Source: JBEHWX01 sp048498995 (GTDB taxonomy: Bacteria; Bacteroidota; Ignavibacteria; OLB7). Taken from it: DNA of 21,930 nt. The stretch is taken from positions 1 to 21,930 of the forward strand of contig JBEHWX010000097.1 in assembly GCA_048498995.1 (NCBI GenBank). Reading direction: 5' to 3'. The position numbers were made by a program, and so were the translations under genes. The notes beneath the pieces were generated by a model that saw nothing but the letters and a program-made list of their open reading frames with translations, did no database searches and was not told the DNA's origin. Each line of letters starts with the position of its first letter. Positions within the stretch are counted from its first letter, which is position 1. Shown one piece after another: positions 1 to 8,166 of this stretch.

Positions 1-49
1 GGGTGGGACGGGGTCGGGGATCCGGCCCCCCGGCGCCGGTGAATAATGG

Positions 50-1207
50 TCAGGGGAGATTCGCGCGCACGAGCTTCGGCTCGACGCGGAACAGGTTCGG
101 GTCGGCCGGATCGACCGTCACGCGGACCCAGTGATGATTGGCGGCGCCGAATCCCTCGACCCGCGTGAAGTTCATCACCCCCTTGCCGGTCGCGGTGTCG
201 ACGAGCGGCTTGTCGATCCTGAAGTAATGGGAGTCGCCGTGGAAGAGCATCACCGGCCGGCCGAAGTCGACCACGTCGCGGTGGAGCGCGGCGAGGAAAT
301 CGTCGAAGCCGGTGACGTACTTCAGGTCGCTTTCGGGGAGCTGCGAGCGGTCGAACGCGGGGTCGGCCTGGATGAAGATCGCGACGCCGAGATCTCCCTG
401 GCTCCGCGCCAGCTCGAACGCGTCGCGGAGCCAGGCCAGGTTCGCCCGATTGCGCGCCTGATATTCCTCGCTCGGGACCGCGCCGTTCCCCCAGTTGTTG
501 TTCGAGCCCGGGATATGAAGGATCAGGTAGAGCACGTTCCCGACCCGCCATCTGACGTTTTCGCGGTAGAGCTGGAACCGTGGATCCGTGCTCTGGCGCT
601 CCAGCGCCATCCGACGGCGGCCGAGGGAGGAATCGCCGCGGGTGAAGATCTCCCGAAGCTTCGCCAGCCGCTCCAGCGGATCGAATCCGCCGCGCGCGCA
701 ATCGGTCCACTCGTTATCGCCGAAGGTATAGAAGAAGGGATGCGAGAGCCCGTCGAGCTCCCGGAAGCGGGCCATCATCACCGAATCGCCGCAGTAGGGG
801 CCGTTGGTGATGTCGCCGAGATGGACGACGAAGTCGCTGGAGGAGGCGTCGACATCGGCCAGGAGATTGGCGTAGGCGGTCAGGACCGGCGCGGGATCCT
901 TCAGGCCGGCGATGTAGGGCATGTCGCCGAAGACGGCGAAGCTCACCAGGCCGGAGCCGTTGCCGCGCGCGGCATCGCCGGAGGCGGCATCACGAGAGGC
1001 GGCATCGCGCGACGCCGCGGCTCCGGCGCATCCGGCGATGACGACGGACGCCAGGAGGAGGAGCGGGAGCGATGCCGGGAGTATGGCCGCGAGCGTGGTG
1101 GCGCGGTGCTTCTTTCGCGGGGTCGGACGTCGCGGGCTCCGGAGCGGGAGCGAGCGATCGATGAGGAAACGCCGGAGCGTGCGCGGCTGGCGAATGAGAT
1201 CGGACAT
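50..1207 (-). CDS. Calcineurin-like metallophosphoesterase, predicted lipoprotein
   Basis: Predicted 385-residue metal-dependent phosphoesterase anchored in the cell envelope. Visible metallophosphoesterase-like motifs are GDMPY (94-98), GDITNG (131-136), GDNEW (163-167, in place of the usual GNHE) and HGDSH (323-327). A hydrophobic segment ends in VIAGC, a lipobox with Cys60, so the mature protein is probably lipidated. The Cys is followed by a low-complexity linker of repeated SRDAA/SGDAA units made by a 15-bp tandem repeat. I chose the ATG at 1207; a TTG at 1237 is in frame but adds only an Arg/Pro-rich stretch. Even with the ATG the n-region before the hydrophobic core is about 40 residues, long for a signal peptide, so the true start may lie further in. 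Substrate is unknown. Family assignment is firm; export is likely. Confidence 0.85.
   Translation of the reverse strand: MSDLIRQPRTLRRFLIDRSLPLRSPRRPTPRKKHRATTLAAILPASLPLLLLASVVIAGCAGAAASRDAASRDAASGDAARGNGSGLVSFAVFGDMPYIAGLKDPAPVLTAYANLLADVDASSSDFVVHLGDITNGPYCGDSVMMARFRELDGLSHPFFYTFGDNEWTDCARGGFDPLERLAKLREIFTRGDSSLGRRRMALERQSTDPRFQLYRENVRWRVGNVLYLILHIPGSNNNWGNGAVPSEEYQARNRANLAWLRDAFELARSQGDLGVAIFIQADPAFDRSQLPESDLKYVTGFDDFLAALHRDVVDFGRPVMLFHGDSHYFRIDKPLVDTATGKGVMNFTRVEGFGAANHHWVRVTVDPADPNLFRVEPKLVRANLP
965..1020. repeat. 15-bp tandem repeat inside the lipoprotein linker
   Basis: Three to four imperfect copies of a unit close to GGCGGCATCACGAGA, each encoding five residues (SRDAA/SGDAA on the minus strand), lie immediately after the predicted lipidated cysteine. 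The 15-bp period keeps the reading frame, so copy-number change would lengthen or shorten the linker without breaking the gene. Confidence 0.7.
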
Positions 1208-1352
1208 CGGGCGCGGTCGGTTTGGTAATCTCGGCAAGGTCGAAGGGGGGGACGGCGCGGATGCGCGGCGGGCGCAATCTAGGGAGATCGCGGCACATGC
1301 CCGGCGGATGGCGTACCGAGCGTGGACGAAGGGAGCGGAAGGGAGGAAACGA

Positions 1353-1381
1353 CATCGCCGGCCACGATGGGGCCGGCGATG
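1353..1381 (-). terminator. Rho-independent terminator of the cupin gene
   Basis: Perfect 11-bp inverted repeat (CATCGCCGGCC at 1353-1363, GGCCGGCGATG at 1371-1381) with a 7-nt loop. Read on the minus strand it is followed by TCGTTTCC, a short T run. It lies 34 bp after the cupin stop codon. Confidence 0.65.
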
Positions 1382-1414
1382 CTGGAACTGCGCGCGGAAG
1401 AGAAGGTGTGGAGA

Positions 1415-1798
1415 TCAGCGCTCCTCGTCGGCGATCTGGCGGTCGCCGGAGCCAAAGGCGATGATCATCTCGGCATCCTCCTCGCCGATATTCGTGGACC
1501 GATGGATCGCGCCGGTCGGGATTGCGAGGAAATCTCCATCCTCCTGAATGATGGTGCGGCCATCGAGCTCGTGGCTGACGCGGCCCCGGACGACGTAGAT
1601 GGCTTCCTCGGCGTTGGCGTGGCTGTGGCGACGGTTGGATTCACCGGGCTTCATCACCATGCGTCCCATTGTGAGTCCCTCGGTGTTGCCCATCGCCTGG
1701 CTGCAGAACCAGCGCATGTATCCCCACGGAAACTCGACGAATCCCGCGGCGGCGGAGGGTTGTGCGTTCATGTCCATTGCAACGATTCCCGGTATCAT
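1415..1798 (-). CDS. Small single-domain cupin protein
   Basis: 127-residue cupin_2-type beta-barrel protein. The first cupin motif is HSHANAEEAIYVVRG and the second is GDFLAIPTGAIHRSTN, giving a typical His/His/Glu/His metal site. There is no second domain, so it may be a small enzyme or a ligand-binding protein; the substrate cannot be read from sequence. The ATG at 1798 is the longest start. The ATG at 1777 is a credible alternative because a GGGA sits 8-10 bp before it. It lies about 50-70 bp downstream of the secreted NTF2-like gene on the same strand and is closed by a hairpin terminator, so the two may be co-transcribed. Confidence 0.85.
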   Translation of the reverse strand: MIPGIVAMDMNAQPSAAAGFVEFPWGYMRWFCSQAMGNTEGLTMGRMVMKPGESNRRHSHANAEEAIYVVRGRVSHELDGRTIIQEDGDFLAIPTGAIHRSTNIGEEDAEMIIAFGSGDRQIADEER

Positions 1799-1846
1799 CG
1801 CTACTGATGTTGCTCCCGGCGGCGATCGTCCGGAAGCCGCCGGAGA

Positions 1847-2281
1847 TCACTGCGAGGGAAATTCGTTGTTGATCGCGAAGACTCTGATTGCTTTCCGATA
1901 CGGTCCGAACCAGATCTCACCGCGTCCGACCATGATCCCCTGACTGCTGACGACGAGAGCATTCGGGTTCTGATCGTGGAGTGCCCGCTTGACTCTCTCG
2001 TTGAAGATCTGGTCGTACTCCTTGAGCAACGCAGCAGCGTTGGCGAACGTCACATACGCCCCGTTGATCCAGGCTCCGATGGGGTAGGAAAGCATCGCGA
2101 CCACCTCCTTCTTGCGCGTGGTCTCGACGGCAACGCGGAAACGCTCGAAGAACCGGAGCGCCTCCGTGCTGTCGTCGATGCCGGCGTCGGAGAATCGATC
2201 GGAAGCGGAGGTCGGTTGGGAGTTTGCGGCCGAAGTCAGCGTGGCCACCAGAAGTACCGAAAGTACCAGTAGAGCTCTCAT
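1847..2281 (-). CDS. Small secreted NTF2/SnoaL-like protein of unknown function
   Basis: 144 residues starting at the ATG at 2281, followed by a clear signal peptide (MRALLVLSVLLVATLTSA). The mature part has an NTF2-like pattern: a helix FFERFRVAVETTRKKEVVAML (43-63), then YPIGAW, then ALLKEYDQIFNERVKRA and a strand GIMVGRGEIWFGP (116-127). Proteins of this appearance are known from Acidobacteria and similar groups without an assigned role. The reading frame stays open upstream to 2782, but that extension has no protein-like character and would bury the signal peptide, so I reject it. Likely periplasmic; may share a transcript with the cupin gene just downstream. Confidence 0.75.
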   Translation of the reverse strand: MRALLVLSVLLVATLTSAANSQPTSASDRFSDAGIDDSTEALRFFERFRVAVETTRKKEVVAMLSYPIGAWINGAYVTFANAAALLKEYDQIFNERVKRALHDQNPNALVVSSQGIMVGRGEIWFGPYRKAIRVFAINNEFPSQ

Positions 2282-2884
2282 GGTCAGTGGGACACAGGGC
2301 GACGATCGTACTTGGGGGGAAGGGAGCCCATGGGAACGGGGCTCAGCCTGCTCGTGCCGAAGCTCGGGTATTCCGGGCCCGTGCTCCTCGAGCGGCGCGA
2401 AATGTACGCGCATCGGCGGCCAGATCAAAACCCCGAATGCCGTCGCCATCCGCTTCGGCGCCGTGGCCGTTCCTGCCTCCGCCTCGGGTACAACGCTTCG
2501 GCGCCGCCGGATGTCACGGCCTGAGCTCCCCCATGCGCGCCGGAGATGCCTGGGAGAGACGAAATGGTTTCCGGGATCGACCATGGCGTTCGATGGTGAT
2601 GATGCTGATCGGAACGGAAGTGACGCGGGAGTGGTGAAGGGACCGGTGAGATCTCGGGCCGCGGCGTCGCGAGCGCGCCCGGGCGCTCCTCCGACTACCG
2701 TCGGGCGAGACCGGAATCCCACTGCCGCCCCGTTCACCGCTGGGACGAAAGCAAGATCCGGCCTCGTCCGGACGACCTGCATTGAAGTAACGATCCGACA
2801 TCGCGCCGCGTCACACCATCGTCCGAAAAAATCTTCGCCACGCCGGAAATCGCGAAATCTCTTCGAATACAGGCCTCCCGACGA
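2282..2884. other. Non-coding stretch between DUF5686 and NTF2-like genes
   Basis: About 600 bp with overlapping short frames on both strands but none with a recognisable fold, a credible start or family-like composition. The right end holds the probable DUF5686 terminator. I see no RNA gene or clear promoter. Confidence 0.5.
2825..2857 (-). terminator. Possible terminator downstream of the DUF5686 gene
   Basis: On the minus strand TTCGC and GCGAA form a short stem (2852-2856 with 2834-2838) followed closely by a run of six T residues (2826-2831). The stem is only 5 bp with a 13-nt loop, so the T run is the stronger part of the evidence. Confidence 0.35.
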
Positions 2885-5356
2885 TCAGTTCGAGGCGAGC
2901 GAGACGGTGAAGAAGTACTTCGGCCGCTCGGTCTGCGAGAGCCGGGCGGTGACATCGGCCCGGAGGAAGATCAGCAGACGGTTCAGCGCCAGCCCCGCCT
3001 CGTAGTAGACCCGTTCCCGCGTGACGTCGGTGGAGGGAAGCCCGAAGGCGACGCCGTCGAGCGTGCCGAACCGGGCCGCGTCGGTGAAGGCGGTCCACCC
3101 CACGCCGCCGTGGAGGATCATCTCGATGCCGAAGGAAGCCAGGTTCGGGATCCGGAGCACCCCCGGGATCACCTCTCCGAAGGAGTGCTCGAAGGTCACC
3201 GCCGCGAACCGGTCGCCGTAGAACTCCTTCACCGACATCCCGCGGAAGGCCCCCTCGGCCGCCGTGCTCGACAACTGCGACTCCAGCGAATAGAACCGCT
3301 GCGGAGGGAGCGCGCCGCGCGATATCCCGCCGCTCAGCCGGAGGTCGAGCCGCCAGAGGGGGAGCGTCGGCGTCCGGATCATCAGCGCGCCGGTCAGCTG
3401 CTGAAAGTCGAAGTCGCTCCCGAGGATCCTCGGCGAGGAGATCTCGCCGGCGAGATGGAGTCCGACCGGCGCCACCCTCCGGAGCGGATTGTAGCCGAGA
3501 TCGACCTCGAGCAGGAGCGACCGCATCCGTCCGGCGATCACCGGCGGGTCCGGGCGGAAGCTCCGCTCGCCGAGGAGAGCGAAGGCCGCGTTGTTCGGCG
3601 CGCTCCGGTCCATCTGGTCGCGGTAGGTCAGCCGGATGGTGCTCGGATGCACGAACTCGTCCCGCCGGATGAATTTCTGCTGGCCGAACCCGACGGCCGC
3701 CGACAGATCGAAGCCGTCGGCGTAGTAGTAATCGCCGTAATCGTTCCGGAAGAGGAAGGAGCCGAGGGAGATCCCCATGATCCCGACCGTGTAGGGGTTG
3801 TCGCGCCGCGCCAGCTTCCGGTAAAGCTCCCCCTCGACCGTGAACCGGCGCGCGTCGTCCAGGAAACTGGTCAGCCCGAGCTCGCCGTACCAGTGCTTGT
3901 CGGCCAGGCCGTGGCCGACCGTCAGGCTCCCCTCCAGGTGGGGTCCGAGGATCTCGTCGCGCAGCCCCAGCCCGAGGTAGAGCCCATGGACCCGGTTGTA
4001 GCGGATGATATCCTCGAAGCCGGTGAACGGGCGCCGGGTGAGGGTGCCGAGGGCGCGCACCAGCCCGCCGAGGGTCTTGTCGATCAGCCCGCCGCCGGCG
4101 GCCGAGTCCGGGTTGTCGGTCACGCGCCGGATCGCGTCGTAGGCCTGCTCCTCCTCGGCCCGGAGCGGGATCGGGAGATTGTCGTGCCAGTAGGCGGTGT
4201 CGAAGCGCTCGGCCTCCTCGGCCAGCTCCACCCGCCGACGATCGAACAGCTCCTCCGGCATCGGGATGTTCATCCGGTAGTCGGAGGCGAGGGTCTCGAT
4301 CATGATGTCCAGACGCGGGTTCAGGATCCAGAAGAGGGAGGCGCTGAGCGAGCTGGTGATCCGCATGCCGGTCGGCATCAGAAACTTCCCGTCGACCTCC
4401 TGAAACTGCTGCTGGTAGCGGAGCGAGGCATCGAACGGCAGGCGGACGGCGCGGTTCGGCTGGAGATCGACCGAGAGTGGGACCAGCCGCTCGGAATCCA
4501 GATCGACCCAGCCGGCGAAGAGCTTCCGCCCGTCGCCGCGGGGCGTTACCCGGATCCGGCTGACCGGGCCCGACTCGGCGTCCTCGGTGCGGTAGCTGCC
4601 GTCGAGGACGAAGTCGTAGTAATCGAGCGCGTCCGGATGGAACGGCGTGGCGATCTCCTCGCCGAGGATCGTCACCTGGTCGTCGTAGGCGTTCAGGTTG
4701 GTGCCGAAGGCGACGAAGTTGGCCTGCGGCGGCACGTTGGCGCTCTGGCGGCGCTGGTAGATCTCGTTGAAGTAGGCGTCGGGACGGCGGAAATAGCCCC
4801 TGGAGAAGGATTCGAAGATCGAGACGATGGTCGTGTCGCGCGGCCCGTCGGATCGGCCGGCGGTGGTCGTGTCGGTGCTGGCGACGAACTTGGTGTAGAG
4901 CGTGTAGCGGTAGGCGGTCAGCGAATCCTGCTGGCGGAGCTTCCGGCGGATCGCCCGACGCATCAGGCGGACCCCGGGATCCTCGGCCGAGACGACCACC
5001 GACGGGAGCTCGAGCGCCACCGGCGTCAGGCGCATCTCCAGGCGGACGGTGTCGGCGTCGAGCGCCACGGCAACCCGCTCGGTCCGGTAGCCGACCATCG
5101 AGAAGGAGATTCTGGCCGAACCGGGGGGGAGGCGGAGGATATAGCCGCCGGAGACGCTGGTGACCGCGCCGGTCTGGGTGCCGATCACCCGGACCGTGGC
5201 GAAGCGGAGCGGCTGTCGGGTGGCCGAGTCGGACACCGTGCCGATCACCACGCAGACCGGCGGACGCTTCGTCGTGTCCGGCTGTTGCGCGGCCGAGACG
5301 GCGCGCAGCGCGAGGAGGAGGAGCGGGAGGAGAATCGTGCGAGCGGGCATCTTCAT
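2885..5356 (-). CDS. Carboxypeptidase-regulatory-like / DUF5686 outer-membrane protein
   Basis: 823 residues from the ATG at 5356; a second ATG lies two codons on. Signal peptide at 1-23 (core ILLPLLLLAL, then AVSAAQQ). Residues about 35-110 form a beta-sandwich of the carboxypeptidase-regulatory-like type (GTVSDSATRQPLRFATVRV, FSMVGYRTERV). The remainder matches the layout of DUF5686 proteins: an early RAIRRKLRQQDSLTAYRY-type helix and a long, aromatic-rich beta-strand carboxy-terminal half ending FFTVSLASN, as expected for a membrane barrel. The family is best known from Bacteroidota; role unproven, possibly surface uptake or envelope maintenance. The frame is open upstream to 5491 through a repeat, but that part is Arg/Glu low complexity and precedes the signal peptide. 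Monocistronic by spacing. Confidence 0.8.
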   Translation of the reverse strand: MKMPARTILLPLLLLALRAVSAAQQPDTTKRPPVCVVIGTVSDSATRQPLRFATVRVIGTQTGAVTSVSGGYILRLPPGSARISFSMVGYRTERVAVALDADTVRLEMRLTPVALELPSVVVSAEDPGVRLMRRAIRRKLRQQDSLTAYRYTLYTKFVASTDTTTAGRSDGPRDTTIVSIFESFSRGYFRRPDAYFNEIYQRRQSANVPPQANFVAFGTNLNAYDDQVTILGEEIATPFHPDALDYYDFVLDGSYRTEDAESGPVSRIRVTPRGDGRKLFAGWVDLDSERLVPLSVDLQPNRAVRLPFDASLRYQQQFQEVDGKFLMPTGMRITSSLSASLFWILNPRLDIMIETLASDYRMNIPMPEELFDRRRVELAEEAERFDTAYWHDNLPIPLRAEEEQAYDAIRRVTDNPDSAAGGGLIDKTLGGLVRALGTLTRRPFTGFEDIIRYNRVHGLYLGLGLRDEILGPHLEGSLTVGHGLADKHWYGELGLTSFLDDARRFTVEGELYRKLARRDNPYTVGIMGISLGSFLFRNDYGDYYYADGFDLSAAVGFGQQKFIRRDEFVHPSTIRLTYRDQMDRSAPNNAAFALLGERSFRPDPPVIAGRMRSLLLEVDLGYNPLRRVAPVGLHLAGEISSPRILGSDFDFQQLTGALMIRTPTLPLWRLDLRLSGGISRGALPPQRFYSLESQLSSTAAEGAFRGMSVKEFYGDRFAAVTFEHSFGEVIPGVLRIPNLASFGIEMILHGGVGWTAFTDAARFGTLDGVAFGLPSTDVTRERVYYEAGLALNRLLIFLRADVTARLSQTERPKYFFTVSLASN

Positions 5357-5666
5357 CGGCGACCTGAGCCTGACGGAATCGGGGGCAATCGTCGGCAAAG
5401 ATAGAGCGTTCCGGGCACTCGATCGTTCACGGGCCTCCTCACGGGCTTCCTCGCGAATGCGGTATCCGAGGGCGGCATCCGAGGGCGGCATCCGAGGACG
5501 GCTCCCGGATCGGGCTCCGGACGCGATTCCAGGGGAGCGACGGCGGAGCCGCTCATGGAGCGTGGGGCGCGGACATGACGGATCCGATGCGTCGCGTCGG
5601 GTGGAGACGCGCGCGGGTGTGTGGAGGATGTGCCACGCTGGGATCGACCGGCCTCGGCGCGGAGGA
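5357..5666. other. Intergenic stretch upstream of the DUF5686 gene
   Basis: About 310 bp between the XRE stop and the DUF5686 start. It must contain the DUF5686 promoter, but I cannot identify convincing -35/-10 boxes. It holds a three-copy 13-bp tandem array at 5464-5502 and nothing else recognisable. Confidence 0.45.
5464..5502. repeat. 13-bp tandem array (three copies)
   Basis: Three head-to-tail copies of ATCCGAGGGCGGC, the third with one change (ATCCGAGGACGGC), about 110 bp upstream of the DUF5686 start. Confidence 0.85.
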
Positions 5667-6026
5667 TCATTCGAGGCTTCGAACGTGCCCGGGAGTGTCG
5701 AGTGAGAGATCTGAGGTTGGCTGTGGGGAGTCTGGGGAAACCGATGGATCGTTTTGGCGTTGTTGCAGCTCCCGTTCCACTTCGTTCATGAACTCTCCCA
5801 CAGGAACGCCGAGTGTGCGGCTTATTCGGAGTAATGTGGCGAGCCCCGGCTCCTTTCGTCCCCGTTCCAGCGCGGAGATGAACTTTCGATCGATACGAGC
5901 CTGCCAGCCGAGCTGCTCCTGCGTGAGATCTTTTCGAAGCCTGTAACTCCTCAGCACCTTTCCGAATGCGAGTTTCTCCTCACTCTGGCCGTCGACATGC
6001 CCGTTGGACTTCATTGATCGGCGCAT
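5667..6026 (-). CDS. XRE-family helix-turn-helix regulator
   Basis: 119-residue DNA-binding protein with one HTH_3/Cro-type domain at about residues 20-80: FGKVLRSYRLRKDLTQEQLG, then IDRKFISALERGRKEPGLATLLRI, then LGVPVGEFM. The recognition helix is around RKFISALERG. The tail (85-119) is Gln/Pro/Ser-rich and looks unstructured. In-frame starts are TTG 6035, ATG 6026 and ATG 6014; I chose the ATG at 6026, but none has a clear Shine-Dalgarno. No toxin or other obvious partner is adjacent: the DUF5686 gene lies downstream on the same strand after 310 bp, and the upstream 950 bp holds no gene. Targets are unknown. Confidence 0.9.
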   Translation of the reverse strand: MRRSMKSNGHVDGQSEEKLAFGKVLRSYRLRKDLTQEQLGWQARIDRKFISALERGRKEPGLATLLRISRTLGVPVGEFMNEVERELQQRQNDPSVSPDSPQPTSDLSLDTPGHVRSLE

Positions 6027-6800
6027 GGCATCCAAGCTATTCAGGTGACCCGATCGTTCCTGGGGGCTATAGACCCCATGGTCCGATTTTTTGCATATAT
6101 TTGGCGGTACGTCTTCACGACGTTGTCCATTCGAGGTTCACGATAGCACGGTAGCACGGAAACAGGTCCAGCTCGCCCCCCGCACGGATGCAGGCGTTTC
6201 CGCGATGTGGTTCGACCACGAGCATTCCCCCCTTGTTTAGCGACGACGACCAAGCGTCGGCCGACCGCCGTTGCCGTATGGCTTGTCATATCCGATGACG
6301 ATGCCGGCAGCGTTTCGAGTCGCGTCGACGCCGATCGCGCGCCCCTTCCACGAGTTCTCCCTTCGCGTGGAATCGGGCTGAGCCAGCACATCTCGGCTAC
6401 CCTTGGTGAACCAGCATATGTGTGCCCGGTTTCGTGGTCTCGCGACGTGTCCAGCTTGGGATGGTCCCCCTTCAAGTGGCGCTCTCGCGGGAGTCCAGCC
6501 ATGGAACTTCGGGGCTGCAAGGCCCGGTCGGAGTGGTATCCGGCCGGGCTTTATTTCCTTCCGGTATGTCCGCATCACCACGACTCCATCCCGATCTCCC
6601 TGTATATTCCCCGCCCGTGCTCTTCCTCGGCCGCGTGAATCACGTTCGACGGGAAGATTGCACGGTCGATTCCATGATGCCCAGAGGATGGGGCGCGACA
6701 ACATCGCATCGTAATACGACATGCCCAATTCCGCGGACTTCATCCACGTCGCCGGCGCGATTTCGTCGTCCGATCGCCACGCTCGCTCCCAGGCGGGGCG

Positions 6801-6890
6801 CGGTTCGGCGAGGCGCGGTTCGGCGAGGCGCGGTTCGGCGAGGCGCGGTTCGGCGAGGCGCGGTTCGGCGAGGCGCGGTTCGGCGGGGCG
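6801..6890. repeat. 15-bp tandem array (six copies)
   Basis: Five perfect copies of CGGTTCGGCGAGGCG followed by a sixth with one substitution (CGGTTCGGCGGGGCG), 98 bp upstream of the alpha/beta hydrolase start. The frame of the hydrolase runs open through it and would encode repeated RRGSA, but all frames are open in a stop-free 15-bp repeat, so this alone does not indicate coding. Confidence 0.95.
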
Positions 6891-6912
6891 CCGCCGCGCG
6901 GGCGCTCGTCGT

Positions 6913-6964
6913 GAGTCCCATCACGGCATCCCGTCATGGAATCCCGTCGCGGAATATCCCACTC
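6913..6964. repeat. Degenerate 13-bp tandem array
   Basis: Four diverged 13-bp units (GAGTCCCATCACG, GCATCCCGTCATG, GAATCCCGTCGCG, GAATATCCCACTC) lie back to back between the 15-bp array and the hydrolase ribosome-binding site. The decay suggests an older array. Confidence 0.55.
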
Positions 6965-6987
6965 AGCCACGATCGACCGGAGCGCCG

Positions 6988-7644
6988 ATGACGACCGAAT
7001 CATCTCTCGAGATCCTCGGGCACGCGGGGGAGCCGGTGGCGAACCGCTTCCTTCGGCCGGCCGGGGATGCCCGCCATCTTGCGCTGGTACTCCCCGGCCT
7101 GCACTACGTCGCCAATCTTCCCTGGCTCTATTTCCCCGCGCGCCTTCTGTCGGAGATGGGGGCCGACGTGCTCCTGCTCGAGTACGATTACCGGACCCCG
7201 GCGTTCGCCGGGGCGTCGGCTGAGGAGCGGGCCAACCGAATGCTCGCCGACGTCACGGCCGGGTTCGATCGGGCCATCGCGGCGGGGGCTTACAATCGTA
7301 TAACGCTCGTCGGAAAGTCGATCGGCACGCTGGCGATCGGGCTGCTCTTGGCGGCGCGGCCGGTTGCCCGCGCCGCGGCGTGCGTCTGGCTCACCCCGCT
7401 GCTGCGCGAGGAACGGCTGCGTCGGGTGATCGCCGCCCACGCGCCCCGCTCCTTGTTCGTTGCCGGATCGGCCGACGCGCATCACGACCCGGACGCTCTG
7501 GCGGAGGTGATGGCCGCGACCGGCGGCCGGAGCCTGGTGATCGAGGGAGGGAGCCACGGTCTGGAGATCCCCGGAGACCTGCGCGGCACGCTCGCCGGGC
7601 TTACCGACGGCATGCTCGCGATCGAGCGCTTCCTCGCGTCGTAG
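6988..7644 (+). CDS. Small alpha/beta hydrolase (dienelactone-hydrolase-like)
   Basis: 218-residue soluble alpha/beta-hydrolase fold protein. The nucleophile elbow is GKSIG with Ser111 (ITLVGKSIGTLA), the acid is probably Asp163 or Asp167 (SADAHHDP), and the histidine is His190 in GGSHGLEI; order and spacing fit a Ser-Asp-His triad. ALVLPGLHY near residue 35 supplies the oxyanion-hole strand. Start is the ATG at 6988 with GGAG 5 bp before it. The frame stays open back to an ATG at 6721, which would add 89 residues including RRGSA repeats; I think this is non-coding because the domain and ribosome-binding site begin at 6988. Substrate unknown; no signal peptide; stands alone on its strand. Confidence 0.85.
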   Translation: MTTESSLEILGHAGEPVANRFLRPAGDARHLALVLPGLHYVANLPWLYFPARLLSEMGADVLLLEYDYRTPAFAGASAEERANRMLADVTAGFDRAIAAGAYNRITLVGKSIGTLAIGLLLAARPVARAAACVWLTPLLREERLRRVIAAHAPRSLFVAGSADAHHDPDALAEVMAATGGRSLVIEGGSHGLEIPGDLRGTLAGLTDGMLAIERFLAS

Positions 7645-8084
7645 CCGGCCCCGGTCGGCGCGCGCCTCCGGGCTCCTGGCGGCGCCTCTCGGCCATGAGC
7701 CACTATCGCTCCCATGCTTCGTCCTGATGGCGCGCCATCGCGCCATGATACGGCTCGCCTCCGCGTCATTCGGCCATTTCGCGTAACCGCTCGCCCCGCC
7801 CGGCCTCATCACCCGTCCTCCCGTCTCGCAAGCTTTCCCGGTCGATCTTCCAGGCCATCGCCATCCGGCTCTCTCATCGGTTCTCCGCGTCATCGGCTGG
7901 CTGATGCGTGTCGGCCCGCGCCTCTCATCATCCCGCCGTTGCCTCATTCCACCGTCCCGCGCCAACGGTCATTCATCTCCTCACGCCCGGCCGCGGAGCG
8001 AGGGGACGAGTGGCGGACGCATGGCGGATACCGGCGATCTCGCGGCGCGAAACCGGCCGATTTCCCCCCCGATTCTCCGTTCGA
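7645..8084. other. Intergenic stretch before the S24/Y-polymerase-like operon
   Basis: 440 bp with no recognisable gene or RNA. Short Arg/Pro-rich frames exist on both strands only because stops are rare at this base composition. Confidence 0.45.
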
Positions 8085-8097
8085 GGAAAAGTTTTCC
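8085..8097. promoter_or_regulatory. Perfect inverted repeat upstream of the -35 box
   Basis: GGAAAAGTTTTCC is a perfect 6-bp inverted repeat with a one-base centre, ending 6 bp before a TTGACA box. The position and the AT-rich core in GC-rich DNA are compatible with a regulator site. Confidence 0.5.
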
Positions 8098-8103
8098 ACA
8101 CGC

Positions 8104-8132
8104 TTGACATACTCGTTGTTCCTTGGTAAGTT
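8104..8132 (+). promoter_or_regulatory. Candidate sigma-70 promoter of the S24/Y-polymerase-like operon
   Basis: A consensus TTGACA at 8104-8109 is followed after 17 bp by TAAGTT (8127-8132), a weak -10 with three consensus matches. Together with the palindromes on each side this is the best promoter candidate in the region, about 67 bp before the first start codon. Confidence 0.6.
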
Positions 8133-8137
8133 CGCTA

Positions 8138-8153
8138 CCCCAATTAATTGGGG
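8138..8153. promoter_or_regulatory. Perfect 16-bp palindrome, likely operator
   Basis: CCCCAATTAATTGGGG is a perfect palindrome located where transcription from the 8104 promoter would begin (about 5-20 bp past the -10 box). An eight-base AT core inside this GC-rich genome is conspicuous. It does not match the classical LexA boxes CTGT-N8-ACAG or GAAC-N4-GTTC. It could bind a repressor that controls the operon; the S24 protein itself has no visible DNA-binding domain. Confidence 0.6.
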
Positions 8154-8166
8154 TTCAGGAAAAACC

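Larger units (their letters stand above)
6036..6987. other. Non-coding region between XRE and hydrolase genes
   Basis: About 950 bp with no convincing gene. Several frames of 140-190 codons are open on both strands, but their compositions are Arg/Gly/Pro-rich and none resembles a family. The stretch at 6085-6115 is locally AT-rich (TTTTTTGCATATATTT) and may carry the XRE promoter; a near-palindrome GGGGCTATAGACCCC at 6063-6077 just upstream of the XRE start could be its operator. The right part contains a 15-bp array and a degenerate 13-bp array. Confidence 0.45.

Noticed and set aside
131..1228. Plus-strand frame of 365 codons opposite the metallophosphoesterase
   Set aside because: Antisense shadow; the minus strand has the metal motifs and lipobox.
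3110..5404. Long plus-strand open frame (764 codons) opposite the DUF5686 gene
   Set aside because: Its translation is His/Arg/Glu/Gly-rich with no fold. It is the complement of a real gene with a signal peptide and recognised domains, and long antisense frames are expected at this GC content.
6237..6560. tmRNA or RNase P RNA in the gene-free region
   Set aside because: I looked for the tmRNA ends and tag, the RNase P core and the SRP core on both strands and saw none.
6237..6743. Possible 168-residue minus-strand protein upstream of the XRE gene
   Set aside because: It has no ribosome-binding site or family resemblance, and a Gly/Arg/Pro-biased composition. Other frames of similar length overlap it, so coding status cannot be supported.
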